Shown: piece by piece, positions 52,183-60,524 of the stretch
How the letters are laid out: the number at the start of each line of letters is the position of its first letter
Numbering within the stretch: the stretch's first letter is position 1
From: UBA9300 sp964577305
Lineage (GTDB): Bacteria > Bacteroidota > Bacteroidia > Bacteroidales > VadinHA17
Direction of reading: 5' to 3'
NCBI GenBank assembly: GCA_964577305.1
Contig: CAZNYS010000001.1
Location: forward strand, 62,001-126,000
Length of the DNA stretch: 64,000 bases
Notes under the pieces: model-generated
Databases searched by the model: none
What the model was told of the DNA's origin: nothing
Seen by the model: the letters and a program-made list of their open reading frames with translations, nothing else
Made by a program: the position numbers and the translations under genes

Positions 52183-52214
52183 CAAAGTTAGAAAAAAATA
52201 AATTAATGGTCAAA
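52183..52214 (-). promoter_or_regulatory. Bacteroidota-type promoter for the FISUMP gene
   Basis: Minus strand: TTTG (52211-52214), 20-nt spacer, TAACTTTG (52183-52190). This is an exact match to TTTG-N20-TAnnTTTG, 22 bp before the ATG. Confidence 0.8.
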
Positions 52215-52228
52215 TACTTGAATAAGAG

Positions 52229-52256
52229 GGATAACTGACCGTCAAGCCAGTTATCC
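52229..52256. repeat. 9-bp stem-loop upstream of RAYT
   Basis: GGATAACTG, 10-nt loop, CAGTTATCC. It lies between the FISUMP promoter and the RAYT gene and may be a REP-like target. Confidence 0.5.
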
Positions 52257-52382
52257 AATATACAGCTCAACAAGGTGTTCGGATTATTCGGCTCACTTAA
52301 GTTCGCCTCATGAACTCGCCTGCTGCAGCCAATTTTATATAATTTCCTAACTTTATGATTGGAATACCAGGTCTCCAATTAA

Positions 52383-53006
52383 ATGTCCAAAAGTAAGAAG
52401 GGTAAATACTGTAACAAATCCCTGCGCCGTCCTGAATGGGATTATGGCAATAACGGGGCATATTTTGTAACCATTTGTACAAAAAACAGGATTGATTATT
52501 TTGGCAAACCTGTTGATGGAATAATGCAAGTATCAGATATTGGAACAATTGCCTGTAAATATTGGATTGAAATACCCAATCATTTTGCATTTGTAGAATT
52601 GGATTCATTTATCATCATGCCTGACCATTTACATGGGATAATAATAATCAAATCCTCGTCGTATAATAATTCCACCTCTGTAGGGACGCCCAAATTGGGC
52701 GTCCCCACGGTGCCTGAATCGAATATCCCTTCTAATAAATTTAATTGGAAACCCGGTTCATTGGGTGTAATAATAAACCATTACAAACGGATCTGCACCA
52801 TTAGTATTCGAAAAATCAATCCGAATTTTTCCTGGCAATCCATGTATCATGACCGAATTATCCGTAACATCGATGAATACCACAGGATAAGGAAATATAT
52901 TATGAAAAATCCACGACCATCAGGGCTCCCTGCTCCACAACAAAAAACCCCACTGATGCGGGGTATTTTTGTTGCTTCGCCAGGGCTCGAACCTGGACTC
53001 TTCTGA
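52383..53006 (+). CDS. REP-associated tyrosine transposase (RAYT), altered 3' end
   Basis: 207 codons. The IS200-like Y1 core is present: FVTICTKNRIDYFG, FIIMPDHLHGIIII (the HxH site), SLGVIINHYKR and SMYHDRIIRNIDEYHRIRKY, in which the Tyr of SMYHDR is the likely nucleophile. After KYIMKNP the usual C-terminus is lost: the frame reads through a tRNA terminator hairpin and into the complement of tRNA-Gln (SPGLEPGLF is a typical false translation of a tRNA). An insert VGTPKLGVPTV between core blocks is encoded by a perfect palindrome. The gene may be truncated and inactive. Confidence 0.85.
   Translation: MSKSKKGKYCNKSLRRPEWDYGNNGAYFVTICTKNRIDYFGKPVDGIMQVSDIGTIACKYWIEIPNHFAFVELDSFIIMPDHLHGIIIIKSSSYNNSTSVGTPKLGVPTVPESNIPSNKFNWKPGSLGVIINHYKRICTISIRKINPNFSWQSMYHDRIIRNIDEYHRIRKYIMKNPRPSGLPAPQQKTPLMRGIFVASPGLEPGLF
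52683..52705. repeat. Perfect 11-bp palindrome inside RAYT
   Basis: GGGACGCCCAA-A-TTGGGCGTCCC, in frame within the transposase gene. It resembles REP palindromes that RAYTs act on, so the gene may carry its own substrate. Confidence 0.85.
52940..52964 (-). terminator. Terminator of tRNA-Gln
   Basis: On the minus strand ACCCCGC, ATCA, GTGGGGT then TTTTTG, 8 bp after the tRNA end. The stem has one mismatch. Confidence 0.8.
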
Positions 53007-53044
53007 TCCAGAGTCAGACGTGTTGCCAATTACACCACGAAGCA
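52972..53044 (-). tRNA. tRNA-Gln (anticodon CUG)
   Basis: 73 nt including the discriminator A. Acceptor stem TGCTTCG/CGAAGCA pairs fully; the anticodon arm is TCTGA-CTCTGGA-TCAGA with CTG at positions 34-36; the T arm carries GGTTCGAGCC. CCA is not encoded. It lies 52 bp downstream of glnS on the same strand, so the synthetase and its tRNA may share a transcript. Confidence 0.97.
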
Positions 53045-53096
53045 ATTTTGGGATTGCAAAGTTAAAACACTTATAGCTCAGTCGCAAGTGTATATA

Positions 53097-54812
53097 TTAT
53101 TTTTTCACAACTTTTCCCCATGTATCCCTCAGGGGGACTGTTCTGTTAAAGATAATACTACCTGGGATCGAATCTTTATCAACACAAAAATAACCAATGC
53201 GCTGGAACTGGAATTTGTCAAGTGGTTTAGCCTCAGAGAGTGAAGGTTCAATTTTACAGAAGTTCAGGATTGTCAATGACTCAGGATTTAGAAACTCTTT
53301 GAAGTCATGGCTTTTCTGGCCCGCCGGATCGGGATGGTCAAATAACCTGTCATACAATCTTACCTCAGCATCTTCAGCATGCCTGGCCGACACCCAGTGC
53401 AATGTTCCTTTAATTTTCCTGTTGGCTGTTGCGCCCCCACTTTTTGTATCAGGATCGTAGGTGCAGTATATTTCATCTATCTCACCTGTAGATTCATTCT
53501 TGTTGAAACCGGTACATTTAATAATATATGCTCCTTTTAACCTTACTTCCCTGCCGGGACCAAGGCGGAAATATTTCCCCGGGGGATCTTCCATGAAGTC
53601 ATCCTTTTCAATATATAATTCACTGCTGAAAGGTACCCTGCGGCTGCCCATCGATTCATCCTCCGGGTTATTGATGATCTCCATTTCTTCAATCCTGTCT
53701 TCCGGGTAGTTGGTAATTACCAGTTTAACCGGGTCAAGCACGACAAATACCCTTGGAGCCTTTATATTAAGGTCGTTACGCACTGCATGTTCGAGCAGGG
53801 CGACATCATTTATGGCCTCGAACTTGGTATAACCTATGCTCCTTATAAATTTGCGTATGGATTCAGGTGTATATCCCCTGCGCCTGAGACCCGATAGTGT
53901 GGGCATACGGGGATCGTCCCAGCCACTTACCAGCTTTAGCATGACAAGTTCCTGCAACTTCCTCTTACTCATTACCGTGTAGCTAAGGTTAAGCCTGTTG
54001 AACTCAATCTGTCGGGGACGGTAGTCACCTGTTCTGAGTTTGTCAACAAGCCAGTCGTACAGGGGCCTGTGAACCTCGAACTCGAGGGTGCAGAGCGAAT
54101 GAGTGATACCTTCGAAATAGTCACACTGACCATGGGCAAAATCATACATAGGATAAACCTGCCATTTATTACCCGTGCGGTGATGTGCCCTATTTATAAT
54201 CCGGTATATCACGGGATCGCGCATATGCATGTTAGGTAAGGCCATGTCGATCTTAGCCCTTAAAACATGGCTGCCTTCATTAAGTTCACCGTTGTTCATT
54301 CTTTTAAAAAGGTCGAGGTTTTCTTCAATACCTCTGTTCCTGTAAGGACTTTCAATGCCCGACTTTGTTGGAGTCCCTTTCTGTGCGGCTATTTCTTCAG
54401 AGCTCTGGTTATCGACGTAGGCAAGGCCCCTCCGGATAAGGTCAAGGGCAAAATCATATAGTTTATCGAAATAATCGGATGCATGAAATTCCCTGTCTTC
54501 CCAGTCGAAACCCAGCCAGTGAATATCTTCTTTTATGGATTCAACAAATTCAGTTTCCTCTTTTATGGGATTGGTGTCATCAAACCTGAGATTGCATTTA
54601 CCTCCGAATTTTTCAGCCGATCCAAAGTCAAGACAGATAGCCTTGGCATGGCCGATATGGAGATACCCGTTGGGTTCGGGCGGGAACCGTGTATGTACAC
54701 GACCTTCATTTTTGCCCGCCCGGATATCCTCCTGTATAAATTGTTCTATGAAATTCAGTGATGTACCGGAATCGCCGGTATTATTCTGTGCCCTATTATT
54801 CTTTTCGTCCAT
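53097..54812 (-). CDS. glnS: Glutaminyl-tRNA synthetase
   Basis: 571 residues from MDEKNNRAQNN; the frame two codons longer would begin with TTG. TRFPPEPNGYLHIGHAKAI includes HIGH (about residue 55), FDDTNP follows, and VMSKRKL is the KMSKS loop. The C-terminal anticodon-binding beta-barrels are complete. GlnRS charges tRNA-Gln directly. The cognate tRNA-Gln(CUG) lies immediately downstream. Confidence 0.97.
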   Translation of the reverse strand: MDEKNNRAQNNTGDSGTSLNFIEQFIQEDIRAGKNEGRVHTRFPPEPNGYLHIGHAKAICLDFGSAEKFGGKCNLRFDDTNPIKEETEFVESIKEDIHWLGFDWEDREFHASDYFDKLYDFALDLIRRGLAYVDNQSSEEIAAQKGTPTKSGIESPYRNRGIEENLDLFKRMNNGELNEGSHVLRAKIDMALPNMHMRDPVIYRIINRAHHRTGNKWQVYPMYDFAHGQCDYFEGITHSLCTLEFEVHRPLYDWLVDKLRTGDYRPRQIEFNRLNLSYTVMSKRKLQELVMLKLVSGWDDPRMPTLSGLRRRGYTPESIRKFIRSIGYTKFEAINDVALLEHAVRNDLNIKAPRVFVVLDPVKLVITNYPEDRIEEMEIINNPEDESMGSRRVPFSSELYIEKDDFMEDPPGKYFRLGPGREVRLKGAYIIKCTGFNKNESTGEIDEIYCTYDPDTKSGGATANRKIKGTLHWVSARHAEDAEVRLYDRLFDHPDPAGQKSHDFKEFLNPESLTILNFCKIEPSLSEAKPLDKFQFQRIGYFCVDKDSIPGSIIFNRTVPLRDTWGKVVKK

Positions 54813-54966
54813 TATCAATGTGGTTTTGGACTATAAAAATAGGATGAATTTAGGAATTAAAGGCAAAAGACAAAAGTAAAAAGTTGGAACGAAGCGGAAA
54901 TCCCGGCTGAGCAACGCGAACGCCGGGGGGTAAAAGTATAAAGAAGGCTGAGGTTCCACCTCCGAT

Positions 54967-54987
54967 GACGTGGATTCAATCCACGTC
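54967..54987. repeat. Perfect 10-bp palindrome, 1-nt centre
   Basis: GACGTGGATT-C-AATCCACGTC, in the space upstream of glnS. It resembles the palindromes at 41429, 45989 and 52683 in design, not in sequence. Confidence 0.8.
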
Positions 54988-55008
54988 TATCAAGGATGGA
55001 CAATATGA

Positions 55009-55034
55009 GGCTAAGGCTAAGGCTAAGGAAGGCT
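55009..55034. repeat. GGCTAA hexamer tract, copy 3
   Basis: Three perfect GGCTAA units and a decayed GGAAGGCT end, directly before the stop of the winged-helix gene. Confidence 0.75.
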
Positions 55035-55036
55035 GT

Positions 55037-55333
55037 TTAATTATCAGGGGAAAGATAATCCTTCAGGGCATTAACATAATTTTCAAATTTTTCCCTGCCA
55101 AGAGGGGTTACCCTGCAGAGTGTCTGAGGGTAATTTTCTCTGAATTTTTTCTGGACTTTAATATATCCGGCTTCCCTAAGTTTTGTGATCTGTATGCTCA
55201 AATTGCCGGCTGTTGCACCGGTTTGTTCTTTTATAAATGTAAACTCAGCCGACTCAGTATTCATAAGAACAGACATTATTGCGAGTCGTAGCTGAGAATG
55301 AAGAAGCGGATCGAGATCTTTATACCGTGTCAT
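55037..55333 (-). CDS. Winged-helix transcriptional regulator
   Basis: 98 residues, a one-domain winged helix (PF13601-like): LHSQLRLAIMSVLMNTESAE, ATAGNLSIQITKLREAGYI (recognition helix) and RVTPLGREKFENYV. No ligand domain is present. It overlaps the preceding membrane-protein gene by 14 bp; such pairs in Bacteroidota usually control their own operon. Confidence 0.87.
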   Translation of the reverse strand: MTRYKDLDPLLHSQLRLAIMSVLMNTESAEFTFIKEQTGATAGNLSIQITKLREAGYIKVQKKFRENYPQTLCRVTPLGREKFENYVNALKDYLSPDN

Positions 55334-55916
55334 TTTTAACTCTGTTGTTTTTAAGCATATAAGCGGGAATCAAATAACCTGTTATCATAGCTGCAGGCAC
55401 AGCAAGAGGGCCAATCAATGGTCCTGTAAAGAAGCAGATAAGAGAAAAAATCCATATGCTTATTCCTCCAAACAGAAGGGGCTTGAATTTTATTATCACC
55501 CCCGACATAAAGGTCGGGAAAGCAGCCAGCATCAATATAAATGGCCCGAGAGTATACATCCTGTTTTCGACACCAATGAAAACAAATAAGATTATTGCTG
55601 TAAAGAGAAAACCTATCCATAACCACATATAGATCCTGTCAGCATAAGTATAGACCGTTTGTTTACTGCCTTTAATAAATCCATATATTAAAGACACAAA
55701 AACACCCGGAATGGTAAGTAACCATACACGCCAGGGATTTTCAAATGATGTGAGATGAAAAAGAAGATATTCTGTAAGACTGCATAAAACAATTAGCCAA
55801 CCCCACAACAGAAGATGGAAACGGCCCTGTTTTATATTCATTTTTGTCCGGCTGATCATTTCTGATATGATCTTAAGACTTTCCTGGCTGCTCATCATTT
55901 TTTCATTATTTTCCAT
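55320..55916 (-). CDS. Multi-pass membrane protein of unknown function
   Basis: 198 residues; a charged N-terminus of about 30 residues is followed by five to six transmembrane helices (for example LLLWGWLIVLCSLTEYLLF, LWIGFLFTAIILFVFI). No enzymatic motif. It is preceded by the best promoter in the window and overlaps the winged-helix regulator, so it is probably the regulated partner. Confidence 0.8.
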   Translation of the reverse strand: MENNEKMMSSQESLKIISEMISRTKMNIKQGRFHLLLWGWLIVLCSLTEYLLFHLTSFENPWRVWLLTIPGVFVSLIYGFIKGSKQTVYTYADRIYMWLWIGFLFTAIILFVFIGVENRMYTLGPFILMLAAFPTFMSGVIIKFKPLLFGGISIWIFSLICFFTGPLIGPLAVPAAMITGYLIPAYMLKNNRVKNDTV

Positions 55917-55955
55917 AAATAAGAATTTTAAGTTATTTTATATATAAATATATTA

Positions 55956-55987
55956 CAAATATAAAATAGTTTATAATATAAACCAAA
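55956..55987 (-). promoter_or_regulatory. Bacteroidota-type promoter for the regulator operon
   Basis: Minus strand: TTTG (55984-55987), 20-nt spacer, TATATTTG (55956-55963). An exact match to TTTG-N20-TAnnTTTG, 39 bp before the ATG. Confidence 0.8.
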
Positions 55988-56063
55988 TATTTCAGTGTTT
56001 TTTTTAAAATAATCGCTACAAGTGATAATTTTAAAGGTTTATTGACACATTAAATAATTAAGC

Positions 56064-56414
56064 ATGGCCTTAATAGAAATAAAGAACATGGAGTTCTATG
56101 CTTTCCACGGTCATTTCAAGGAAGAGCAGATAGTAGGTAACAAGTTCCTAATTGACCTGACACTTGAGGCTGATCTCGACAAAGCATCAAAAACTGACCG
56201 TCTGGAAGACACGGTTGATTACCAGGTGGCATTCAGGATCGTTAAGGAAGAGATGGATAAAAAGTCAAATCTGATGGAAAATATTGGTAAACGAATTCTG
56301 GATTCAATATATGCAAACATAGATGGCATAAAAAAAGCAACAGTTCGAATAAGAAAGATGAATCCCCCAATGGGTGGGCATATTGATTCGGTGGCTGTTG
56401 TTATGAGCAGGTAA
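56064..56414 (+). CDS. folB: Dihydroneopterin aldolase
   Basis: 116 residues, full length. MEFYAFHGHFKEEQIVGNKF (the HGxxxEE substrate region), DTVDYQVAFRIVKEEM and ATVRIRKMNPPMGGHIDSV, with the catalytic lysine in the RIRKMNPP block. It makes 6-hydroxymethyl-dihydropterin in folate synthesis. It stands alone on the plus strand. Confidence 0.95.
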   Translation: MALIEIKNMEFYAFHGHFKEEQIVGNKFLIDLTLEADLDKASKTDRLEDTVDYQVAFRIVKEEMDKKSNLMENIGKRILDSIYANIDGIKKATVRIRKMNPPMGGHIDSVAVVMSR

Positions 56415-56419
56415 AAAAA

Positions 56420-56451
56420 TTTGTGCAGGGGTAGTTTTTTACGTATCTTAT
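56420..56451 (+). promoter_or_regulatory. Probable promoter for OmpA-family gene
   Basis: TTTG (56420-56423), 20-nt spacer, TATCTTAT (56444-56451); the -7 box matches at six of eight consensus places. 25 bp before the ATG. Confidence 0.5.
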
Positions 56452-56476
56452 TGGAGGGAATCAAAAATTCACTGCC

Positions 56477-57268
56477 ATGAAAAACCTGTCATTTATTTTA
56501 TTGCTGCTGGGGTTTTTATTACCTGCCCAGGCACAGGTGGCTGATCCTGAAAAGGAGCATCCTATATTCGGGACTCTACCCGGCTTCACCCTTTATGACA
56601 ATCAGGTTCAAGATTTCGGTGCCTATAGTTTCTGTGATATTAACGGTGAAGATTATATTATTGAAGGACAGATTTCATATTATTATTATGAATGTGATGA
56701 TAATATTGATCCTAAACTCATCCTTAACAGGTTCCAGGAGATAGGCGACAGCCTGCATGCCAATATGTATGGTGACGGGAAAAGCCAGCTATACATGATA
56801 CTACAAACCAATAACAGGCTCATATATGTTGACCTGTTTGCCGGGGATTTTTATTATACACTCAACATTGTTGAAAGGGGGGAATTAAAATCAGATATCA
56901 AGGCAGAAACTCTTCTTAAAGACCTTAATGATATAGGCAAAGCTGTTCTGTATTTTAATTTCAAACGCAATGAGTGTGAACTAACAAGCGACTGTGAAGA
57001 AATAATCGAGATGATAGCCAGGGCCCTTAAAAGTGAACCCACTATAGGGATAAGCATTGATGCATATACCGATAATATAGGACGCAGTGATGAGAACCTT
57101 GAGCTTTCTCGCAAAAGGGCTGAAACACTGTACAATGAACTTATGAAACTTGGCATTGACCAGCACAGGATGGTATTCAACGGCTATGGAGAGGAGAACC
57201 CGATAGCTGATAATAATACAGTAATGGGACGTGCCTTCAATAACAGGATTGAACTGGTAAAAAAATAA
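56477..57268 (+). CDS. OmpA-family peptidoglycan-associated protein
   Basis: 263 residues. Signal peptide MKNLSFILLLLGFLLPAQAQ. The N-terminal ~150 residues have no clear family. The C-terminal OmpA domain (from about 158: LYFNFKRNECELTSDCEEII, SIDAYTDNIGRSDENLELSR, RMVFNGYGEENPIADN) should bind diaminopimelate in peptidoglycan. Probably periplasmic or outer-membrane attached. Stops 1 bp before the convergent serine hydrolase stop. Confidence 0.88.
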   Translation: MKNLSFILLLLGFLLPAQAQVADPEKEHPIFGTLPGFTLYDNQVQDFGAYSFCDINGEDYIIEGQISYYYYECDDNIDPKLILNRFQEIGDSLHANMYGDGKSQLYMILQTNNRLIYVDLFAGDFYYTLNIVERGELKSDIKAETLLKDLNDIGKAVLYFNFKRNECELTSDCEEIIEMIARALKSEPTIGISIDAYTDNIGRSDENLELSRKRAETLYNELMKLGIDQHRMVFNGYGEENPIADNNTVMGRAFNNRIELVKK

Positions 57269-57269
57269 T

Positions 57270-59066
57270 TTATTTCCTTGTGGCGGTAAAAATACCGTTC
57301 GGCTGTATGAATTTCAGACCGGTGATCTCTTCACCCTCCTTTACGAACTGTACACTATAGTTATCCAGCACTTTTATATTGAACTTATCATCACCAACAG
57401 AGATCAATTCATACTCTGGCTGGCCCGGTACAAGGACATACAGGTTATCTTCTCCTTTCAAATAAACTTTGATAGCTGTTCCGGCAAGGTCATATTCCCC
57501 GGTATATGATTCCAGTGTTTCTTTATCAAGATCGACAATTTCAGGTGTACGTTTGAAAAATAATGGATCAAGGGTTGGCTCCATCTTTATATTCAGTCCT
57601 GATATATCACCATCAGTACCGGTTGTGAAGTTGAATAATTGTATCTGGCCTGTAGTATCAATGTCATTTCCCGTCACTTCAAAAGGCTTAAACACATCAT
57701 AATGGAAATGTCTGAGCCAGTATTTATTCAGAGATAACAGGGCATAGAGCGAATCATTTGAAAGAACCAGTTTGAAAGTCCCATAACCTTTGTTTTCATA
57801 GGTACCCGTATACTCTTTCAGATCATGTGATGGTATGGTACCACTCTTTTTGAAAGTTCCCGAGGAATCCTGCGATTCTTTTTGTGCTTTCCTTGCATTA
57901 TCAATTTGTTTTTTCTGTATTGCTGACCAGTTATCCTTTCTTACACCTAGCATCATGTCTGATAAAATATTACGGATTACACTGGGGATTACAGAAGCAT
58001 TTTGATTTGACAATACAATAATTCCTATACTGTCACTAGGGAAAATGCATGTGCTGGCGGAGAAGCCGTCGATATTACCACCATGCTCAACCCTGTAATG
58101 TCCTTTATAGGAGCTTATGAACCATCCATAGCCATAGTTTTGCAGGTGCAGGTCGGGCCTTTCCTTATCAGGCAGTGCGGCTGCAACCACCATTTGTGAA
58201 CTTATTGCCTGGGGGACAAAATTTTCGGGGATTATTTGTTCGCCATTGAACTTACCCCCGTTTATCCAGGTGATGACCCAGTTTGACATCTCTTTTACAC
58301 TGCTGTTTATACTTCCTGCAGGACTCATTTTTGCTATACGGTAATAATCCATCTTTTCAATAGTTGTACTATCCTTCAACTGGTAACCAAAGGCAGCGTT
58401 CTCACTCTTCTCCAGTTCGTCTATTGAAAGGTTTGATCGAGTCATCCCCAGGGGTTTAAAAATCTTCTCCCTTACATTGTCTTCCCAGCTCTTACCTGTT
58501 ATCTCTTCAATAATTACACCCTGGGCAAGGAACATAAAATTATTGTAATACCACTGGTACCTGACGCCTGCGAAAGGATCCTGGTATATCACTCTTTTCA
58601 GCAGGCTCTCTTTAGTTTCGCCGGGGAAAAAGTACCATGAGAAATCATGACGCGGCAATCCGGTACGGTGACTCATAAGGTCTCTTATACTGATGCTACT
58701 GTTCATCTCGTCAGTGGAAAACCTGAATCCCGGGATATATGCCAGGGGGCTGTCGTCCAGGGACAGTTTATCATCATTTTCCAGCATTCCTATAAGTGAT
58801 GTTGTGAAGGCCTTGGTGCATGAACCTATAGCAAAGAGGGTGTTCTCATCAACCGGGATCCTGTTTTCATAATCCCTGAAGCCAAACCCGCCGGAATAAA
58901 CAACCCTGTCTTTTTCCACAACAGCTACTGCGAATCCGGGTGCATGGAAAGTTACCAGCACTTTTTCGAATTCCTTTTCTATGCCTTTTAGTCTCTTATC
59001 GGTTTTCTGGGCACTTATGCCTGATACCAGTATAAGTGCGAACATAATTACTAATATTTTTTTCAT
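57270..59066 (-). CDS. Serine hydrolase, class C beta-lactamase/PBP family
   Basis: 598 residues with signal peptide (MKKILVIMFALILVSGISAQ). The SxxK motif is S82-CT-K85 in FAIGSCTKAFTTS, the YxN-type motif is in WYYNNFMFLAQG, and HGGNIDGFSAST supplies the third box. The C-terminal half holds DUF3471-like beta domains (LKEYTGTYENKGYG, LESYTGEYDLAGTA). Such exported hydrolases (Pab87/EstB/PBP4*-like) cleave peptides or esters; true beta-lactamase activity is unlikely. Confidence 0.9.
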   Translation of the reverse strand: MKKILVIMFALILVSGISAQKTDKRLKGIEKEFEKVLVTFHAPGFAVAVVEKDRVVYSGGFGFRDYENRIPVDENTLFAIGSCTKAFTTSLIGMLENDDKLSLDDSPLAYIPGFRFSTDEMNSSISIRDLMSHRTGLPRHDFSWYFFPGETKESLLKRVIYQDPFAGVRYQWYYNNFMFLAQGVIIEEITGKSWEDNVREKIFKPLGMTRSNLSIDELEKSENAAFGYQLKDSTTIEKMDYYRIAKMSPAGSINSSVKEMSNWVITWINGGKFNGEQIIPENFVPQAISSQMVVAAALPDKERPDLHLQNYGYGWFISSYKGHYRVEHGGNIDGFSASTCIFPSDSIGIIVLSNQNASVIPSVIRNILSDMMLGVRKDNWSAIQKKQIDNARKAQKESQDSSGTFKKSGTIPSHDLKEYTGTYENKGYGTFKLVLSNDSLYALLSLNKYWLRHFHYDVFKPFEVTGNDIDTTGQIQLFNFTTGTDGDISGLNIKMEPTLDPLFFKRTPEIVDLDKETLESYTGEYDLAGTAIKVYLKGEDNLYVLVPGQPEYELISVGDDKFNIKVLDNYSVQFVKEGEEITGLKFIQPNGIFTATRK

Positions 59067-59248
59067 AACAGGGTAATAATATTTTAGATTCCTAAAGTAA
59101 TAAAGAACGATTTAGAAATGATTTACCGGGATAACTTTTTATTAAAATTACCCGGTTCTTATTTATAAAATACTCCTGGCAGGCCTGTATAAAGCGATTT
59201 AGTTTATTTCTCCCGTTCTGAAATAATTCTTAACTGGCTGTGTATTCA

Positions 59249-59803
59249 CTAAAATTTAAGAGCTACACCCAGATTTAGATATGCAATGCCATACCCAAGT
59301 TCAACCATTCCGGCAATATTATCCGTGAAATAATACCTGGCACCAATAAACCATGACCAGGCAATACCACTGGAAGAGGCTGAATAGTCATATCCCACCG
59401 GCGTACCAAATTCAGAAGAGGTAACAACGTTAAATCCTAATAAAAGACCGGTATATGTGTCAAGCTTGTCTACAAAAGGATAGTGAAAATTTCCCCTGGC
59501 ACCAATAATAATATTTGAATATTTATATCCCCAACCTGAATATTCCCATTTGTAGGAAGCGAATCCAACATAAGGGCCGACTCCTATTGAACCTTTGTCG
59601 ATTATCTCATCAAGAAGGCCTAATTCAAGTGAAGCTGATATCGGTGGCACCGTCATGTGATAATAACTCCCGGTATATAAAGTTGTCCCAAGTCCGATAC
59701 CAAGGTTCAGCACTTTATCACCTTTTACAAAAACTGGCTCCTGGGCTGATATTTGTGTCAGGGCAAAAAATGCAATAAACATAAGTGCGAATAGTTTTTT
59801 CAT
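59249..59803 (-). CDS. Outer-membrane beta-barrel protein
   Basis: 184 residues. Signal peptide MKKLFALMFIAFFALTQISA. Alternating Tyr/Gly-rich strands (GLGTTLYTGSYYHM, YVGFASYKWEYSGWGYKY) and a C-terminal strand ending LGVALKF with a terminal Phe point to an 8-stranded barrel. No specific family. It follows a 180-bp space in which I see nothing clear. Confidence 0.82.
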   Translation of the reverse strand: MKKLFALMFIAFFALTQISAQEPVFVKGDKVLNLGIGLGTTLYTGSYYHMTVPPISASLELGLLDEIIDKGSIGVGPYVGFASYKWEYSGWGYKYSNIIIGARGNFHYPFVDKLDTYTGLLLGFNVVTSSEFGTPVGYDYSASSSGIAWSWFIGARYYFTDNIAGMVELGYGIAYLNLGVALKF

Positions 59804-59861
59804 AGTTTAAAGAATTTAAGAGTTAGTAATTATTAGTTAAAATTATAACATTTCTTGGTTT

Positions 59862-60398
59862 TTATTGTTCAATACCCCGAATTTGTTCAATTTTAGCACG
59901 TCTCTTTGCCCTGAGACCGCTGAAAAACACAATGATTCCAATGAAGGGAAACAAACCTGTGATTAGGGCAAGGCCTATATCGTTTTTCCGAATTCCGGGT
60001 TTGAGTGCCGATGAAGAAGGCACTTCAGGATCATAGTAAACATCAACTGCTTTACCCACGGGATATTCCGCCTGTACACGTTTAGCCGGCGAAATGTTGG
60101 AATTAAGGGGAGGATCACCCACAGTAATTTTGGAAGAGGTGTATGTTTTTCCATCAACAGCGTATGTATAAACTATGTCAGGCAGGTAATGTGTTTCACC
60201 ATCACTCCTGTGTGTTTCAACTTCGGATTTGATTACCTCGCCCGGCACCGATGACCAGTCTTTTGAAGAATTTGAGTATTGTAGTGGGGGTAATCCCCAC
60301 ATAAAGAATATAATTCCTCCTATAATTATGAACAGGAGACCTAAAATAATAGGGTTTGCTTTCCCCGGCTTTTTTGTTGGTGTAGTACCTATTTTCAT
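59862..60398 (-). CDS. DUF3592-family membrane protein
   Basis: 178 residues. One transmembrane helix near residues 17-36, a periplasmic beta domain with WSSVPGEVIKSEV, PDIVYTYAVDGKTYTSSKIT, YPVGKAVDVYYDPEVPSSSALKPG (the DUF3592 signature), and a second helix near 148-166. Function unknown. Confidence 0.9.
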   Translation of the reverse strand: MKIGTTPTKKPGKANPIILGLLFIIIGGIIFFMWGLPPLQYSNSSKDWSSVPGEVIKSEVETHRSDGETHYLPDIVYTYAVDGKTYTSSKITVGDPPLNSNISPAKRVQAEYPVGKAVDVYYDPEVPSSSALKPGIRKNDIGLALITGLFPFIGIIVFFSGLRAKRRAKIEQIRGIEQ

Positions 60399-60524
60399 TG
60401 ACTAATTAATTTCAGTAAGTTTTGGTCTAGTGTTTTTATCGTTCAAGGGTAACAGAACAAATATCAGTGTTGAAGTTGGCCCGCTGTGTTTCTGACATAT
60501 TAACAGTTGCATTTATGATATTAA

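Noticed and set aside
52297..52608. Minus-strand coding frame of 103 codons
   Set aside because: It is antisense to the RAYT gene, has no family features and covers its upstream region; the plus frame is clearly coding.
57270..59066. Resistance beta-lactamase
   Set aside because: SxxK/YxN hydrolase with a long C-terminal DUF3471-like region matches exported peptidase/esterase types, not class C beta-lactamases.
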